64,000 nucleotides of DNA, from NCBI GenBank assembly GCA_020137815.1, contig CM035353.1, forward strand, positions 8,277,298 through 8,341,297, given 5' to 3'. Position 1 is the stretch's first letter, and each line of letters opens with the position of its first letter. Below the pieces are notes generated by a model that was not told where the DNA came from, searched no databases, and was given only the letters and a program-made list of their open reading frames with translations. The translations under genes were made by a program, and so were the position numbers. The DNA comes from Hormiphora californensis. Its lineage: Eukaryota > Ctenophora > Tentaculata > Cydippida > Pleurobrachiidae. Positions 1-11,096 of this stretch are shown here, piece by piece.

Positions 1-207
1 AAAAGCTTAACCCTCAACTCTTACGCACTGCAAAACTTAACAACTCCGATCACGAGTGCAGGTTTCAGCTGTGATCGGTCAAAGTAGGTCATGTTATGCA
101 GAGTCCTGGACACTTCCAAGAGTGCTGGGTCCACCTAAAAACGACATGGAACAAAAAAAGTTGGATTTTTTAATTTTTTTCTGGAAAACTTTTGAGAAAA
201 CCAAATA

Positions 208-428
208 AAGTCGGATTTTTTGAAACTGTCACCCCCCTAGAGTTTTCAAATTTCTTTAAATGACCATAAGTCCGGTTCCTGATGAGATAGAGACTTGAAA
301 TTTGGAAGTTACGAAGATCTTGCTAAGTTCTTCCGAACCTCCAAATTTCAAGTCTCTATCTTATCAGGAACCGGAGATATGACAAATTTTTTATTTCAGG
401 GGGGTGACAGTTTCAAAAAATCCGAGTA
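208..428. mobile_element. Palindromic foldback/MITE-like element
   Basis: The ends are inverted copies of one another: GGATTTTTTGAAACTGTCAC near 212 and its reverse complement near 402-424. Nearer the centre, GACTTGAAATTTGGAAG is answered by CCTCCAAATTTCAAGTC, so almost the whole 220 bp can fold on itself. It also carries the motif CCGGTTCCTGATGAGATAG and its inverted partner, which recur in other palindromic elements of this window. No coding capacity is seen, so this is a non-autonomous element. The family is not identified. Confidence 0.7.
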
Positions 429-432
429 TAAA

Positions 433-586
433 GGCGGATTTTTTGAAACTGTCACCCCAAAATGACCGCGCATGTGAAATTAATCCATTTTGACGCGCAT
501 ACCACACGTTAACATGTGATGTGACGCGCAAAAACATTCCGCGCACGAAAAGGGGGGTGACAGTTTCAAAAAATCCGACTTTATAT
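433..586. mobile_element. Second palindromic element sharing the same terminal repeat
   Basis: The terminal repeat GGATTTTTTGAAACTGTCAC at about 435 and its inverted copy at about 558-580 match the ends of the neighbour at 208-428. The interior differs and contains several GCGC words. Either the two are relatives arranged in tandem, or one element has been split by rearrangement. Confidence 0.6.
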
Positions 587-1413
587 AAAAATCTGGATGA
601 TGACATGACGATTTGCGCGGCGCGGCGGTCATCCGACAGAAACGCGCATCACAGGATGCAGTGCACTCTGGTTTTTGCCATGTGCGACGCTTGTCATCAT
701 TTCCAGGAATTGGAGCATGGATAGAATGTGGGCGCGCACTTTTCTGCTGACCATGCACACTTTCCATAGTTTGTCTGTTCGCGCGCGGTCCTCTCTCTGG
801 AAAGTGAAGGAGCGATCCTTTAAAACAGCTTTAAAAACACTCGCTGATTGGAGTGTAGTTGCGAAATGTAATTAGTTTCCATAACAATGCGAGCACTGCT
901 GCCGATTGAGATGATAAAATGATAAAAACCTTCGTTTGTACAACATAACTTTACACCTTTACTTGATAGGGTCAACTGGTGGTACTACAAAGGTGGTACT
1001 ACAAAGGTTTTCATCATTTTATCATCAGCCACAGGGTACTAAACCGTACAAAGCAACTTCGGACAAAGCTGTTTATTGTATTGGCTGTCACATATCAGTA
1101 ATGATTTGTTTTAATTTGACTTTGAGCAAGGAAAAAACACAACTGATTTGCACAAATAGAAGTCATATAAGAGATTAAAGCATAGAATGCATTGTAAGAC
1201 GTGACGTCATAAATAATCAGCATGTTAAAATATGTTATAACGTTTAAAAACTTCTGCTCCTCCTTCTTGAACTTGACAACTTATAAAGTTGCAAAAACAC
1301 TCCCTTCTACTCAATTGTGCCCATTTAAAAAACGGGAAACCAGCCCCTTTGTCCCAGAATCTATACTATGTAATATGGAACTAACCCTACCAATATCAGT
1401 CATTCAGCCCCAG

Positions 1414-2296
1414 TTATACGCACTTCCTCTGTTCCCAGGGGCTGCACGTACAGTGCTTGTCATGCTCCGTCAACTGCCCATCTCGGAAATATGGCACCAA
1501 AGTTTTGTCCCTGATAAATATACTCCTCTTCCAATGTCTAGGCCCTGGTTTTACCACAATGGAACTCAAACTGGTTGGGGGTCATCCAACTGCTACCGTA
1601 GTAGATACACCGTCCCCTGGACCCCCTACAGAGTTGTTTGGGGTACAAGACACCTTCCTCTCCATTGCAGGAAACCGTTATGGGGGATGTTATTGGGGAG
1701 GAATTAGAAGGAGGGGGTTGGGGTTTCTCAGTTGGAGGGGGGATGTCCATGTGGACTAGTGGTGGTTGCCTCCTAGAGGGTGGTGGTGCTTGTTGTTGGG
1801 CATTCGTTGGGGTGCCGCCTCGTGGGGTGCCTGATATTTGGAAGGGTATAGCAACATGGTAACCTGGGGAGCTAGGTCGAGGGTTCAAGGGCTGACCGTG
1901 ATAGTAGACCACTTTGGGTTTGAGGGGCGGGATATAGGGTAGACACGAGTTTATCTCCTCTGCTAGGTCTAACACTTCCTCAGGTATGGCAGGGATATCA
2001 CCCCGTGATTTGGGTGCTGCTGTTTCCTCAGAATACTCGTTATATATCTCGAACAGTGACTGGTGGTTTGTCCCGTGGAGGTAGTTCTCAACCAGTATCT
2101 GGTCTGGTGTTAGGAGTTCTGTATAGGATTGCTGTTCTGTTACACATGCACATGAAGAGCTGCATGGTTTGAGCTGGGGTACTGGGCGGGGTGAAGGTGG
2201 GTCTGGTTCATGGAAGAGGGGGGATGAGAGGACATCAAGACATTCTGAGTAGGTGAGGAGATCAAAGTGACGGAGACGATTCACTACTTCAGTCAT
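1414..2296 (-). CDS. SAND-domain (DEAF1/GMEB-like) putative transcription factor, with +1 frameshift
   Basis: A nuclear DNA-binding factor is inferred from a SAND domain at the C-terminus. Residues 1-205 are low-complexity and Pro-rich. The domain follows with GVLYPKQLCRGSRGRCI, WMTPNQFEFHCGKTRA and then, in the next frame, RHWKRSI, which aligns column by column with the KGRSKNWKLSI type core of SAND domains. A tail with HDKHCTC resembles the Cys/His stretch after the SAND domain in DEAF1-type proteins. The reading frame is 2296-1541, one skipped base at 1540, then 1539-1414, about 293 residues. The frame change falls exactly at an in-frame TAG (1538-1540). The start is the ATG at 2294-2296, closely preceded by an acceptor-like AG, so a 5' UTR intron or trans-splicing is possible. 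A sequencing insertion or pseudogene is the alternative, but the break is not in a homopolymer. Confidence 0.72.
1538..1540 (-). other. Candidate +1 frameshift at an in-frame TAG (SAND gene)
   Basis: On the minus strand the context is AGG GCC TAG ACA TTG GAA. Skipping the T gives GCC AGA CAT TGG AAG, which restores the conserved WKRSI core of the SAND domain. The zero-frame product would stop inside the domain. Confidence 0.6.
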
Positions 2297-2640
2297 TGTA
2301 CATTGCTGGGCGCTAGAAGGGAAATGTAGTTAGTACAGGTACAGATTGGTACAGTGGTTATGGGGTGGGATATGGGATGGTCAGAAAAGGGAAATAGAAG
2401 GATAAGGAGGAGCACATGGAAAGGATGGGGGTCAAAGTCAATAAAACAACAGAGCTGTAAACCCCAAGGTAGTCATGTTGACAAAAAGTGTCACATAATA
2501 ATTTAAATAAAACCCCAATAAAAACAGACGTCAGAACTAGATCGAGCCTCGTTTACAATGTTGATTGTAAAACAAAACAACTCAAGTCAGAGTGGGAGGG
2601 TGAGCTTTCCAGAGCTCCCAGACAATAAATAACGGGGGGG
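2297..2640. other. 5' flank of SAND gene
   Basis: Non-coding sequence upstream of the SAND start, ending in a run of 18 G at about 2634-2651. An acceptor-like AG lies at about 2306-2307 on the minus strand. No other feature is seen. Confidence 0.4.
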
Positions 2641-2789
2641 GGGGGGGGGGGCACGTGCTCGCTTACTGTTCTTCTAGTGCAAGAGGGTGACCTCTCCAAT
2701 CATCATTAGTCTTCATTACTTCTCTCTTTCATCTCCAATCAACTCTCTTTTATCAACCACTCTCTCTCTCTCTCTCACCAATCTTGTCT

Positions 2790-2923
<134 letters not shown>

Positions 2924-3087
2924 AATCTTCCCTCTCGCTCGCTCTCTTTTACCGAATAGCAACCTTCTAGTTCTTTTTGTTCGTATCTGACAAAACATAT
3001 TGCACCCTTTCTTATTAAATTGAATGACAATATATAGTTGTTCTTCTCTATCTCAGAGGGCTCAAAGTGTGAACATGCACAGCAATT

Positions 3088-3089
<2 letters not shown>

Positions 3090-3135
<46 letters not shown>

Positions 3136-6100
3136 AAAAAGAGAGAGAGAGAAAAGGGGGAGAGCGAAAAAAAAAAAAATTTTTTTTTCCCCCCCCGGGG
3201 GCCCCCCCCCTCCCCCCCCCCCCCCCTTTTTTTTTTCCCCCCCGGGGGCCCCTCTTACCCTTTTCCCCCTGGGGGGATTTTTTTTTTTTTTCCCGGGGGT
3301 TTTTCCCCCCTTTTTTTCAAGGGGGGGAAAAAGGCTTCGCGGGGTTAAGGGGGATCTTGGTTCTTTCTTGGAAAAACGGAAAAAACTTTTAAAAATATAT
3401 GGCATGCATTTAGTATTGAAAAAATATTTAAATCATATCATCGACTATCTCAGGGAGGAAGAGAGAAAGAGGAAGTAGAAACGAAAAAAGTTTTTGGGTA
3501 TCGGAGAGCGAAAAGCTCCTTGCCTCTTTTCCCTTTTCCCTTCCCTTCTTTCGTTTTTTCCCCTTTTTTGTTTCCTCCCCCGGGTGCTCCCCTTTCCCCC
3601 TTTTCTCTCGTTCCCTTCCTTTCCCTCCTCTTTTCCTTCAGCTTTCCCTTTTCTTCCCTTCCTTTTTCAGAACAGCAGAAAGAAAACAAAAGACAAAACG
3701 ACGACAGCGACTTTTAAAAGAAGGTGTTTGAAGTTTTTTCATTTTCGGCCAGGTTGCTACGCGAGTAGAGACATGAGACGACTATGAAGAAAAAGGAGAA
3801 CCGTAAAACTCTCTAAAAAACTAAACCAAGGAGTCCGGGGATCTAAGACAAGACATTAAAACCTTTGTCTGGAGCTGGTTGGATTTTTAAAATTTAAGAA
3901 TAGAAAAAGGGGGTTGGGTTTGGGGTTTTTGGGGGGTGGGTCTTATTTTCTTTTTTTTTTTTTCCCCCCCCCCCCCCCCCTTTTTTCCCCCTTCCCCCCC
4001 CCCCCAAAATCCCCTTGGTTTGTTCTTGCTTTTTTTTTCCTTTTTCATAAAAACATTTCACCATTTATTTTACCCTTTTTTTGCCCTTCTTTAAACAGTC
4101 CGGGGTGGGCAAAAATGCCCAGACCAGCACGGCTCTACCCGCTAAAACTCTTTTAAAAAAAAAAGAGAGAACACGTAAACTCTCTAACATCACAAAGGGG
4201 TCCTTTTAATTCCATCGTATAAAGGGGTATCTTTTGCCAACAAGGCTTTAATTTGTCACGCCTGGTGCCCTTGAGTGAATAATTTTAAATTGAGATAAGG
4301 GGATAGATATATAAATATTATATATTTTTAAGAGGAGAGGGAGGAGAGAGGGGGAGAGGAGGGAGGGCGAGGAGGAGAGAGGAGGATGCAAACGTTTTTA
4401 CACAAAAAAAACGGGAAGCATCAGATCGGTCTCCCAAGCAGCGCTAATTGGTTCAAAACCCCTATTATTGCCCGCGGGGGGGAAATTTCATTACCAACTG
4501 TCTACAAAACCTTTTCATGACGTTTTTTGGTTTTTTTTATTACGTTGATCCACAAAAAAAAATTTCTTTTTTTTTTTTTTTGGGTTTTTCCAAAATTTTT
4601 GTTTTTTTTTTCATTTCAAAGAAGAGAAAGTGAGGGGAAGGCCCCCAAACTTTTAATTCAATTTTAAATTTTCTTTTTTAAAAAAACTCTTTCTACTACA
4701 TACACCTAGATGCATCTAAGACTGGTTACCCTCCTTGGATTACTTCTAGTGACCCTGGTCACAGCAACCTCCAGGTCTTATCCCGTCCCTTTCTCGAATG
4801 CCCAATCTCTTCCACAATAATAAAGAAGGGGTCAAAAGGGGAAACGATGGACTTACCTTCTCACTCCAACTGTAACAGTCAAGGACAGGAGATATGGTTG
4901 AAATTGTGGCTGAGATGGCCTCTTTATTGACCCCTTCGTTATTATCTACTCATCTTGATGAAGAAATTAGTTATTACCGGATTTAAAGGGAAAAGGGTGT
5001 ATTAGAAATGTTATCATTGGAAATGAAGTCCTGTGCGGTATCTTGACCCTGGGAAGTGTTACAGCATCCCATAAAATCGAGTGTAGTGAAGTGCACGAGG
5101 TTAGATCGATCGTGATGAGACTACAAAAGAGTGGACCTGCGTGTATTACCCTGTTCGAGATCGAAGCATTTGGAGTATATGATACTTACTGTAAGTTGAT
5201 AGATCGCCAATACTGTGTGTGTTTGACCCACGTTAGGTGGGGACACGTCCCGGGGGAAAACCCCCACACCCAGACGTTTAAACCAAACCCCCTTCCTTTT
5301 CCCCCCAAAACCTTTTCCCCCCCCCCCAAACCCCTTTTTCCCCCTCCCCCCCCTAAAAATCAAATCAACCATCCCATTCAAAAACTACTCAAAAACCATA
5401 CCATTCCCCCAAAATTTTAAAACAAATTTCCCCACCTTTTTGTCCCCAAAAAAATTTCCCCCCCTTTCCCACTTTTTTTTCCAACCCCCCCCTTCCCCCT
5501 TCCCCTCTTCCCTTTTTTTTTCCTTTTCCCCTTTCTCCCCTTTCATTTCCCCCCCACCCCGTTTTTTTCCCCTTTCCCGTCTCCCCGGGGTGTAATCCCC
5601 TTCTTCCTTTCTTTCCTTCCCTCTTCTTGTTTCTTTCCCCTTCCCCTCCCCCTCCTCCCCTCCTCTGATTTCGGAGCAGTGCAGTCATGTTGGCCGGGGA
5701 TTGGTCAGTCCCCCCTGCAGAAGCCATATTATAATGCACTTGGGGCGTCTAAAATCTTATTGCTTGTTATCGCCGCTACCTCACAACGGGGGTGGACGGG
5801 GAGAACAGAAGAGAAAGAACAGGGGAGAGAGAGAGAGAGAGAAAGGGGAAAGGGGGATAAAAGAAAAAGGGAGAAAAACCCTCCCCCCCCCCCCTCCCCC
5901 AACTCGCTTCCCCCTCCTCCTCCCCCCCTCGCACCCCTCTCTCTCCCCCTTTCCCTGGGCTGCGCCCCTTCGCTTTTTCCCTCCTCTCCCCGCCCCTATT
6001 TCCCCTTCTTTTTTTTCCCCCCCCCCCCTCTTCTCTTATTTTGGGGTTTTTCCCCCCCCCCGGGGTCCTCGGGGAATATACAATATTGAAAACAAGGGAA

Positions 6101-6500
6101 ATTTAAAATTTCCCCGAGGATAAAAAAATTTTTGCCCATGTATTTGAATTTTTGAATATTCCGGAAGATCAAATCTTTTTGAAAATGCTGCAAAGTACCG
6201 ATAATGGAAATTATCTTGCTCCCTTTTTCAATATTTTCTCATGAACGGGGGGGGGTTGTTTTCTTCTTCTCCCCCTTCTATTTTCCCGGGCCACAAGCGG
6301 CTTAAGCATTCGGCAAAAAAGTTAACATAGGTAACTGAGGGAAAATGCATTGATAGACAAAACAACAGATTTGAATAAATATTTTGAAATGGGGGGTTTT
6401 CCCTACCCCCTTTTTTCCCCCCCCCTTTTTTTCCCCCCCTCCTTTTTTGAGGAAAAACTTTTTAAAAAAAAATCCTCTGCTGCAACCTCAACATCCCAAA
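3090..6500. other. Homopolymer-rich, low-complexity and probably error-prone sequence
   Basis: Starting with an (AG)n tract at 3090-3130, the sequence dissolves into runs of C, G, T and A, for example at 3170-3320, 3950-4020, 5280-5680 and 5880-6060. Patches of ordinary sequence lie between, such as 4690-5270 and 6120-6350. No gene can be followed through it. The stretched homopolymers next to GA repeats resemble poorly resolved long-read sequence, so indels should be expected. Confidence 0.6.
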
Positions 6501-6710
6501 AACCCGAAACACCAGGCTTTGAAAGGATTTTGTGACTAGGGGGGATGCTCCTAAAAATTTTTTTTTCAAAACAACTATTCCACGCCTAAAACCGCTGCAC
6601 TCGAAATAAAAACAGGCAGAAAAAGCTGCGGCTAATCTAACACGAAGAGTAGAAAATAAAAGAAGAAGTACCGGTAACGTGTCAAGTTGACAGTGAAATA
6701 AAGAGTCCAA

Positions 6711-9015
6711 TTAATTCTTACCACGACCTCCACCCCTCTTCTTCTTCTTGTCCTGTTTAGCAGCCTTCAGCCTTCTGTTCGCCTTGCTGACCTCCCTTGC
6801 ATCCAGGTTACCAAGTTCTATATCCTTTACCTGTCTCTTCTTCTTCTTCGTGTTCTTCGCTGCCTCTAATCTTCCCGCTGCTTTCAAAAGGAGATGGATC
6901 TTCCCCGCTGACTTTCAGCATCGCCCCCAGTCAACACTTACTGGTATCTGTCAGAGGATTGGGCCGGTTAGACCTCAATAATCAGAAGATATAATATATT
7001 AGAAAAATTAGAGACCAAATTTTAAAAATAATAAAAAAAGAATAATATCGTTACAATAACATATAACACAACGCAAAAAACACCTCGCTCCCCCCCGCCC
7101 CACTTACGCGCTTTTTGACTCCACCCCCGCTGTCGTTGCCCCCTCTCCCCTCCCTTCTCATTCCCCGCTGGCTCCGCACCCCCCCCCTAACCATACCCCT
7201 TCCCCCGTCCCTGCTCTCCTCCCCCTCTTTCTGCTAAGTTTTCATTCTTTCCTCAGTCTTCCACAATTGATTCACACACACCACACCAACAGTACAACAA
7301 ACAGCCGACACCACATAAGTACACGTACATACAAAAAAACAACAACCAACACAATCACAACCACCCCCGAGCAAACCCACAAACACAAGTCAGGACACAA
7401 GCAACCAGCTGCCTGCTACTACCGCAACGAACATACAATCATTCGCTAACGAACAGCACAATACAAACACAACCGACACAAATAACAAACATCCAGCAAC
7501 GACACAAACAAAATTACATTCACTAAAAAGCAACAATCGAATAAACACATACCCACAACACCCCAGGGAGAAAAACTACAACATACAAATACAAGAAACA
7601 CATCAACACCTTTTTCCGGTGTTAAGTGTACTGTTGGAAATTTTTTAGACCATTGCAAAAACCCTAACTGTATTATAAAGTAACTAAAACCAGACCCGCT
7701 GCAGTGGAATGTAAAAATTAAACACTTTCTCTTCTTTCTAGTCCACTTCGAGTCACGAACAGATGTCAACACACTCACACAGTTGTTTAACATACAAACA
7801 TTTACCCAACTGAGTTAACGGGATAAAAATCTTAAGTGAGAATCTATATCATAAGCTGATGCTCTCTATATCTCTGTCTCTCTCCGATGCTCTGCTCTCG
7901 CTCTATCCCGCGATTTTTTTTTTTTTTTTTTTTTTGTTTTGGTGGTGCGCGCGCGGCGCGCGTCCGGCCCACAGAAGAGGCTGGAGATGGGGGTAGAGGG
8001 CGGAGGGGGGAGAATGCAGGATGGATGAGTAGAGGGCGTCATAGGGTTTAGCACTCTAGTCCTATTAAGTGTCATAGAGGGAAAGCGATTCCTGCTCTTA
8101 TTTTTTTTTGTGCCATCAGTGCTATCACTTTAACCTATATTTTCATATTTTAATAAAGGAATATAATTGTTGTTATATGGTTTTTTAGCTTCCACCCTCC
8201 ATCCTCTCTCTCCTCAGTCTCTCTCTCTCTCGTTCCTCAGGTCCTCTCGTCATCCTCACAGCATTCTCTTGTGCTCCTCTCGTCTCTCTCTCCCTCACTC
8301 AATCCTTTAATCTCTTTCTTCACTTCATCACTCAGTTTGTTTTCCAACTCAATCTAAATAAAATTAGATGACTGCTTTTTAAAATTTGCTTATTTTACAT
8401 GCTCTATTACACAACAATAATGTTAAAGATTCTTTCACTTTTAGGCCTCGCAGGGCTCGGCCCAAAAGTACAACTACAGAGCTCGCAGGCTCGCTCAGTA
8501 GTTACACTTAGCGTGCCTCGCAGGCTCGGCAGCTAAGTAAAAGGATCTACCTCGACCTATCGGTCTCGGTTCATTGTTGTTGTATTTAGAGCACTCGGCC
8601 TTCGGCCTCGTGCACTAAAAAGTAATAGACCATTTTAACCAGTCATCTAATCATATAATATATTATGATGATTGTAACAAATGGACACAAAATCAATCCA
8701 AAGCGAAAACAGTGTATCGTACCTGTAGTTCTTCTTTTCTTTCGTGCTTTGTGCGTTAAATTTGAGGAACTCCGATTTCAACTTTTTGATGCTCGGTCCA
8801 TCCTCTTCATCCTTGGGTGTTTTAGCTGTTTTACCTGGAGAGTACAGAGGCCATTATAGGGATTGTGCAAAATATTGTAAACAGATCTCAAATCCACCAA
8901 TCATGTTATAACACTGTGAGCCAGGTTTAGCGGACTCACGCTTTTTGTTCCCAGAAGGATTAAAACTGCGCCCGAACACGGGCTCCTCGTACACAACAAC
9001 TGGTACTTCTGACAT
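6711..9015 (-). CDS. Small Lys-rich, probably nucleolar protein (partial model)
   Basis: I do not recognise the family with confidence. Exon 1 (8940-9015) begins MSEVPVVVYEEPVFGRSFNP and ends at a GTGAGT donor. Exon 2 (8723-8834) joins in frame and encodes a charged stretch with KKLKSEFLKFN, ending at a GTACGA donor. A terminal exon (about 6711-6877) encodes a basic helix-like tail containing KDIELGNLDAREVSK and ending KKKKRGGGRGKN before TAA. Whether the last exon belongs to the same transcript is inferred from strand, composition and position; a middle exon may be missing. The opening VVVYEEPVFGRSFNP and the Lys-rich tail recall small ribosome-biogenesis proteins such as C1orf131 (DUF4602), but this is only a guess. 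Confidence 0.45.
6981..8436. other. Intronic/intergenic AT- and C-rich sequence
   Basis: No conserved coding sequence is seen. The stretch includes an A/C-rich region (7260-7560), a T-run at about 7914-7935 followed by a GCGCGCGGCGCGCG tract, and CT-rich sequence at 8200-8340. Confidence 0.4.
8437..8617. other. Cluster of five consecutive hairpins, three with an identical loop
   Basis: Hairpins lie at about 8437-8469, 8471-8502, 8506-8539, 8549-8571 and 8586-8617. The first three have different stems (ACTTTT/AAAAGT, AACTAC/GTAGTT, ACTTAGC/GCTAAGT), then a single mismatch or bulge, a 4-bp inner stem, and the same loop TCGCAGGCTC (one has an extra G). The fourth has GGCC-TTC-GGCC at its tip and the fifth GACC-TATC-GGTC. 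Stem bases differ between copies but stay complementary. Function unknown. Confidence 0.65.
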
Positions 9016-9442
9016 CACGCTAAACAGAGGGAGTGTATGAGAGAGAGAGGGAGTGTATGAGAGAGTATGGGAGAGAGCGAGAGAGAAAGTATCGGAGAAA
9101 GCAAGGGATTCGGGAGAGGGATCAGGGATATATCAGATGATATATCAGGTGAAGAGGGAACAGCTGGGGAGCGAGACTGAAAACAACACCGAAGGAACAC
9201 CCCGTCCCCTCCCCCCAAAAATGAAGGAACACAACTCACTTCTCAAGAGCAAGGAACAATAAACTGGAAGATCAGCGACAGTAAACCGAGAGAGGAGATA
9301 TCATAACCCAAGTGATAACAGGGGAATAGAAACAATATAGTGGTGGTAGGGGGCATTTAACTCTTGTTGATGGTGACCGCCCCAAAATACCGAGTAATTA
9401 AAATGGGTAACTTTTAGGGAACGATATGGAGACAGTGAGACT

Positions 9443-9445
<3 letters not shown>

Positions 9446-9520
<75 letters not shown>

Positions 9521-9590
9521 CGAGAGAGAGACGAGAGAGAGAGAGAGGGGAGGAGGAGAGAGCGAGGAGAGAGAGAGAGAGAGAGAGAAT
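9446..9590. repeat. Interrupted (GA)n microsatellite
   Basis: GA dinucleotides with occasional GG or GAC interruptions over about 145 bp. Confidence 0.9.
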
Positions 9591-9825
9591 TAAGGAGAGT
9601 AACAATATCATCTAAGAGACAATTAGAATGATCAACATGGAATTGTAGCCGCACGGGGGAACTAACGAACAGGAGTTTATCGGGTGTGACAAAATCGTTA
9701 ATCAACCTCTCTCTGTGCAACAACCGCTGAGGGAGAGAATGCTTCGATGAACGATCAGAGACATGAAGACTAAAAACATGTGAGAGCTGAGTTAGCATTA
9801 TAACGAGAGATAGCAAGTCAGAGTG

Positions 9826-9826
9826 A

Positions 9827-9902
<76 letters not shown>
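9826..9902. repeat. (GA)n microsatellite
   Basis: Almost perfect GA repeat of about 75 bp. Confidence 0.9.
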
Positions 9903-9906
<4 letters not shown>

Positions 9907-11096
9907 TAGCAGATTGAAGAGAGAGAAGGGGAGAGGAAGAGAGAAAGTAAAGACGAGACAGTAGAGTCCTGCAATGGCCCTCAGGGCGCATCCCTTCAAT
10001 GGCCAATGACGGAAGACAATCAGCCACGTGAGGGGTAATTGCACCAATCAGAGAAGAGTATTGTAATCACGTGACATGATGAATTAGCAGAGAGGTGCTT
10101 AAAAGCACTAAAAGGAGGGTCTCAGTTGGTGCACTAGTAGTAGGAGCATTAAACACACATAAAGAGAGTCATATTGCAAGGCAGGTAGAGAAAAGAAAGA
10201 GAGAGGGGGGACTGTGTGGAAACAACACATTTTCCCAGAAAGACACAATTTACTTGTCGACAAGCTTAGTAAATTATGTCTAAACCATGTCAATTGCCTT
10301 ATTGCACCCTGTACTAAAATCTACATATGAATCTCTATATTGCTGCAGCCCTCCTAAATCTTGGCTGTACTCCAATTTATGCTGCGCTTTGGTTACCGTT
10401 TCTAGGGTAATGATGCACATTGTAAATGCCCTAACTACCCGGTCTCTCTCTCTCTCCCCTACCCCTACTCTATTTTTCTTTCTCTCTCTCTATCTGCTCT
10501 TCTCAGGTCATCTCTCTGCTATGGGTGGTGCATTATGTAGCCTAATCCAGTTATCAGGAATGATTTGATAACCGATAATGCATTTACAGTCTCAACTAAA
10601 TAGATATCTACACCAAGACCAACACCATCAACAAACTGGCAGAGCGGAAAAAGAGAGCTGAAAGAAATGGAATCGTAGTGGCCAGTGGATCAAAGAAAGA
10701 AACTGGGGGTGAACGGGGTTAGATGAATGTTCTTGGGTATTCGGGGATTGGAATATCTAGAGTAGGGACGGGGGGGGGGGGGGGGCTGACTGCTGAGACA
10801 AACAAACTCGGTCTTTAAAATGTTCAACTATTTACACACATCTTTGATACAATCGCGAAAAATATATACACTCACTCTTTGTTTATATATATACAATGAA
10901 AACCTGAACCCAAAATAGTTTATTTAGTTAAAACTGACATACGTAGTACATACATTTCTTTCCTCTGGCAAATAAATATTTGAAGCTCATAACACCACCT
11001 ACATGCATACACCTCTCGGATTAGCTGTGTTCCCCTAGGGAAGAGAAAAACAGAAAACAAATTCAACCAATCTGAAAACTAAACACACTATATCTC

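Larger units (their letters stand above)
1..1413. other. Intergenic region with palindromic mini-elements
   Basis: No gene is supported here. The stretch contains two small palindromic elements (listed separately at 208-428 and 433-586). The short reading frames in it follow palindromic or simple sequence and match no family I know. The stretch from about 590 to 1400 shows no recognisable feature apart from AT-rich sequence and the 3' flank of the SAND gene. Confidence 0.6.
9016..11096. other. Intergenic region with GA microsatellites
   Basis: No gene is supported. It contains (GA)n tracts at 9446-9590 (interrupted) and 9826-9902, a run of G at about 10769-10786, and AT-rich sequence downstream of the TTLL gene. 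The minus-strand reading frames rich in Ser and Leu come from the GA repeats. Confidence 0.5.

Noticed and set aside
3038-3689. Pro/Phe-rich frames in homopolymer sequence
   Set aside because: They are translations of C and T runs in probably erroneous sequence.
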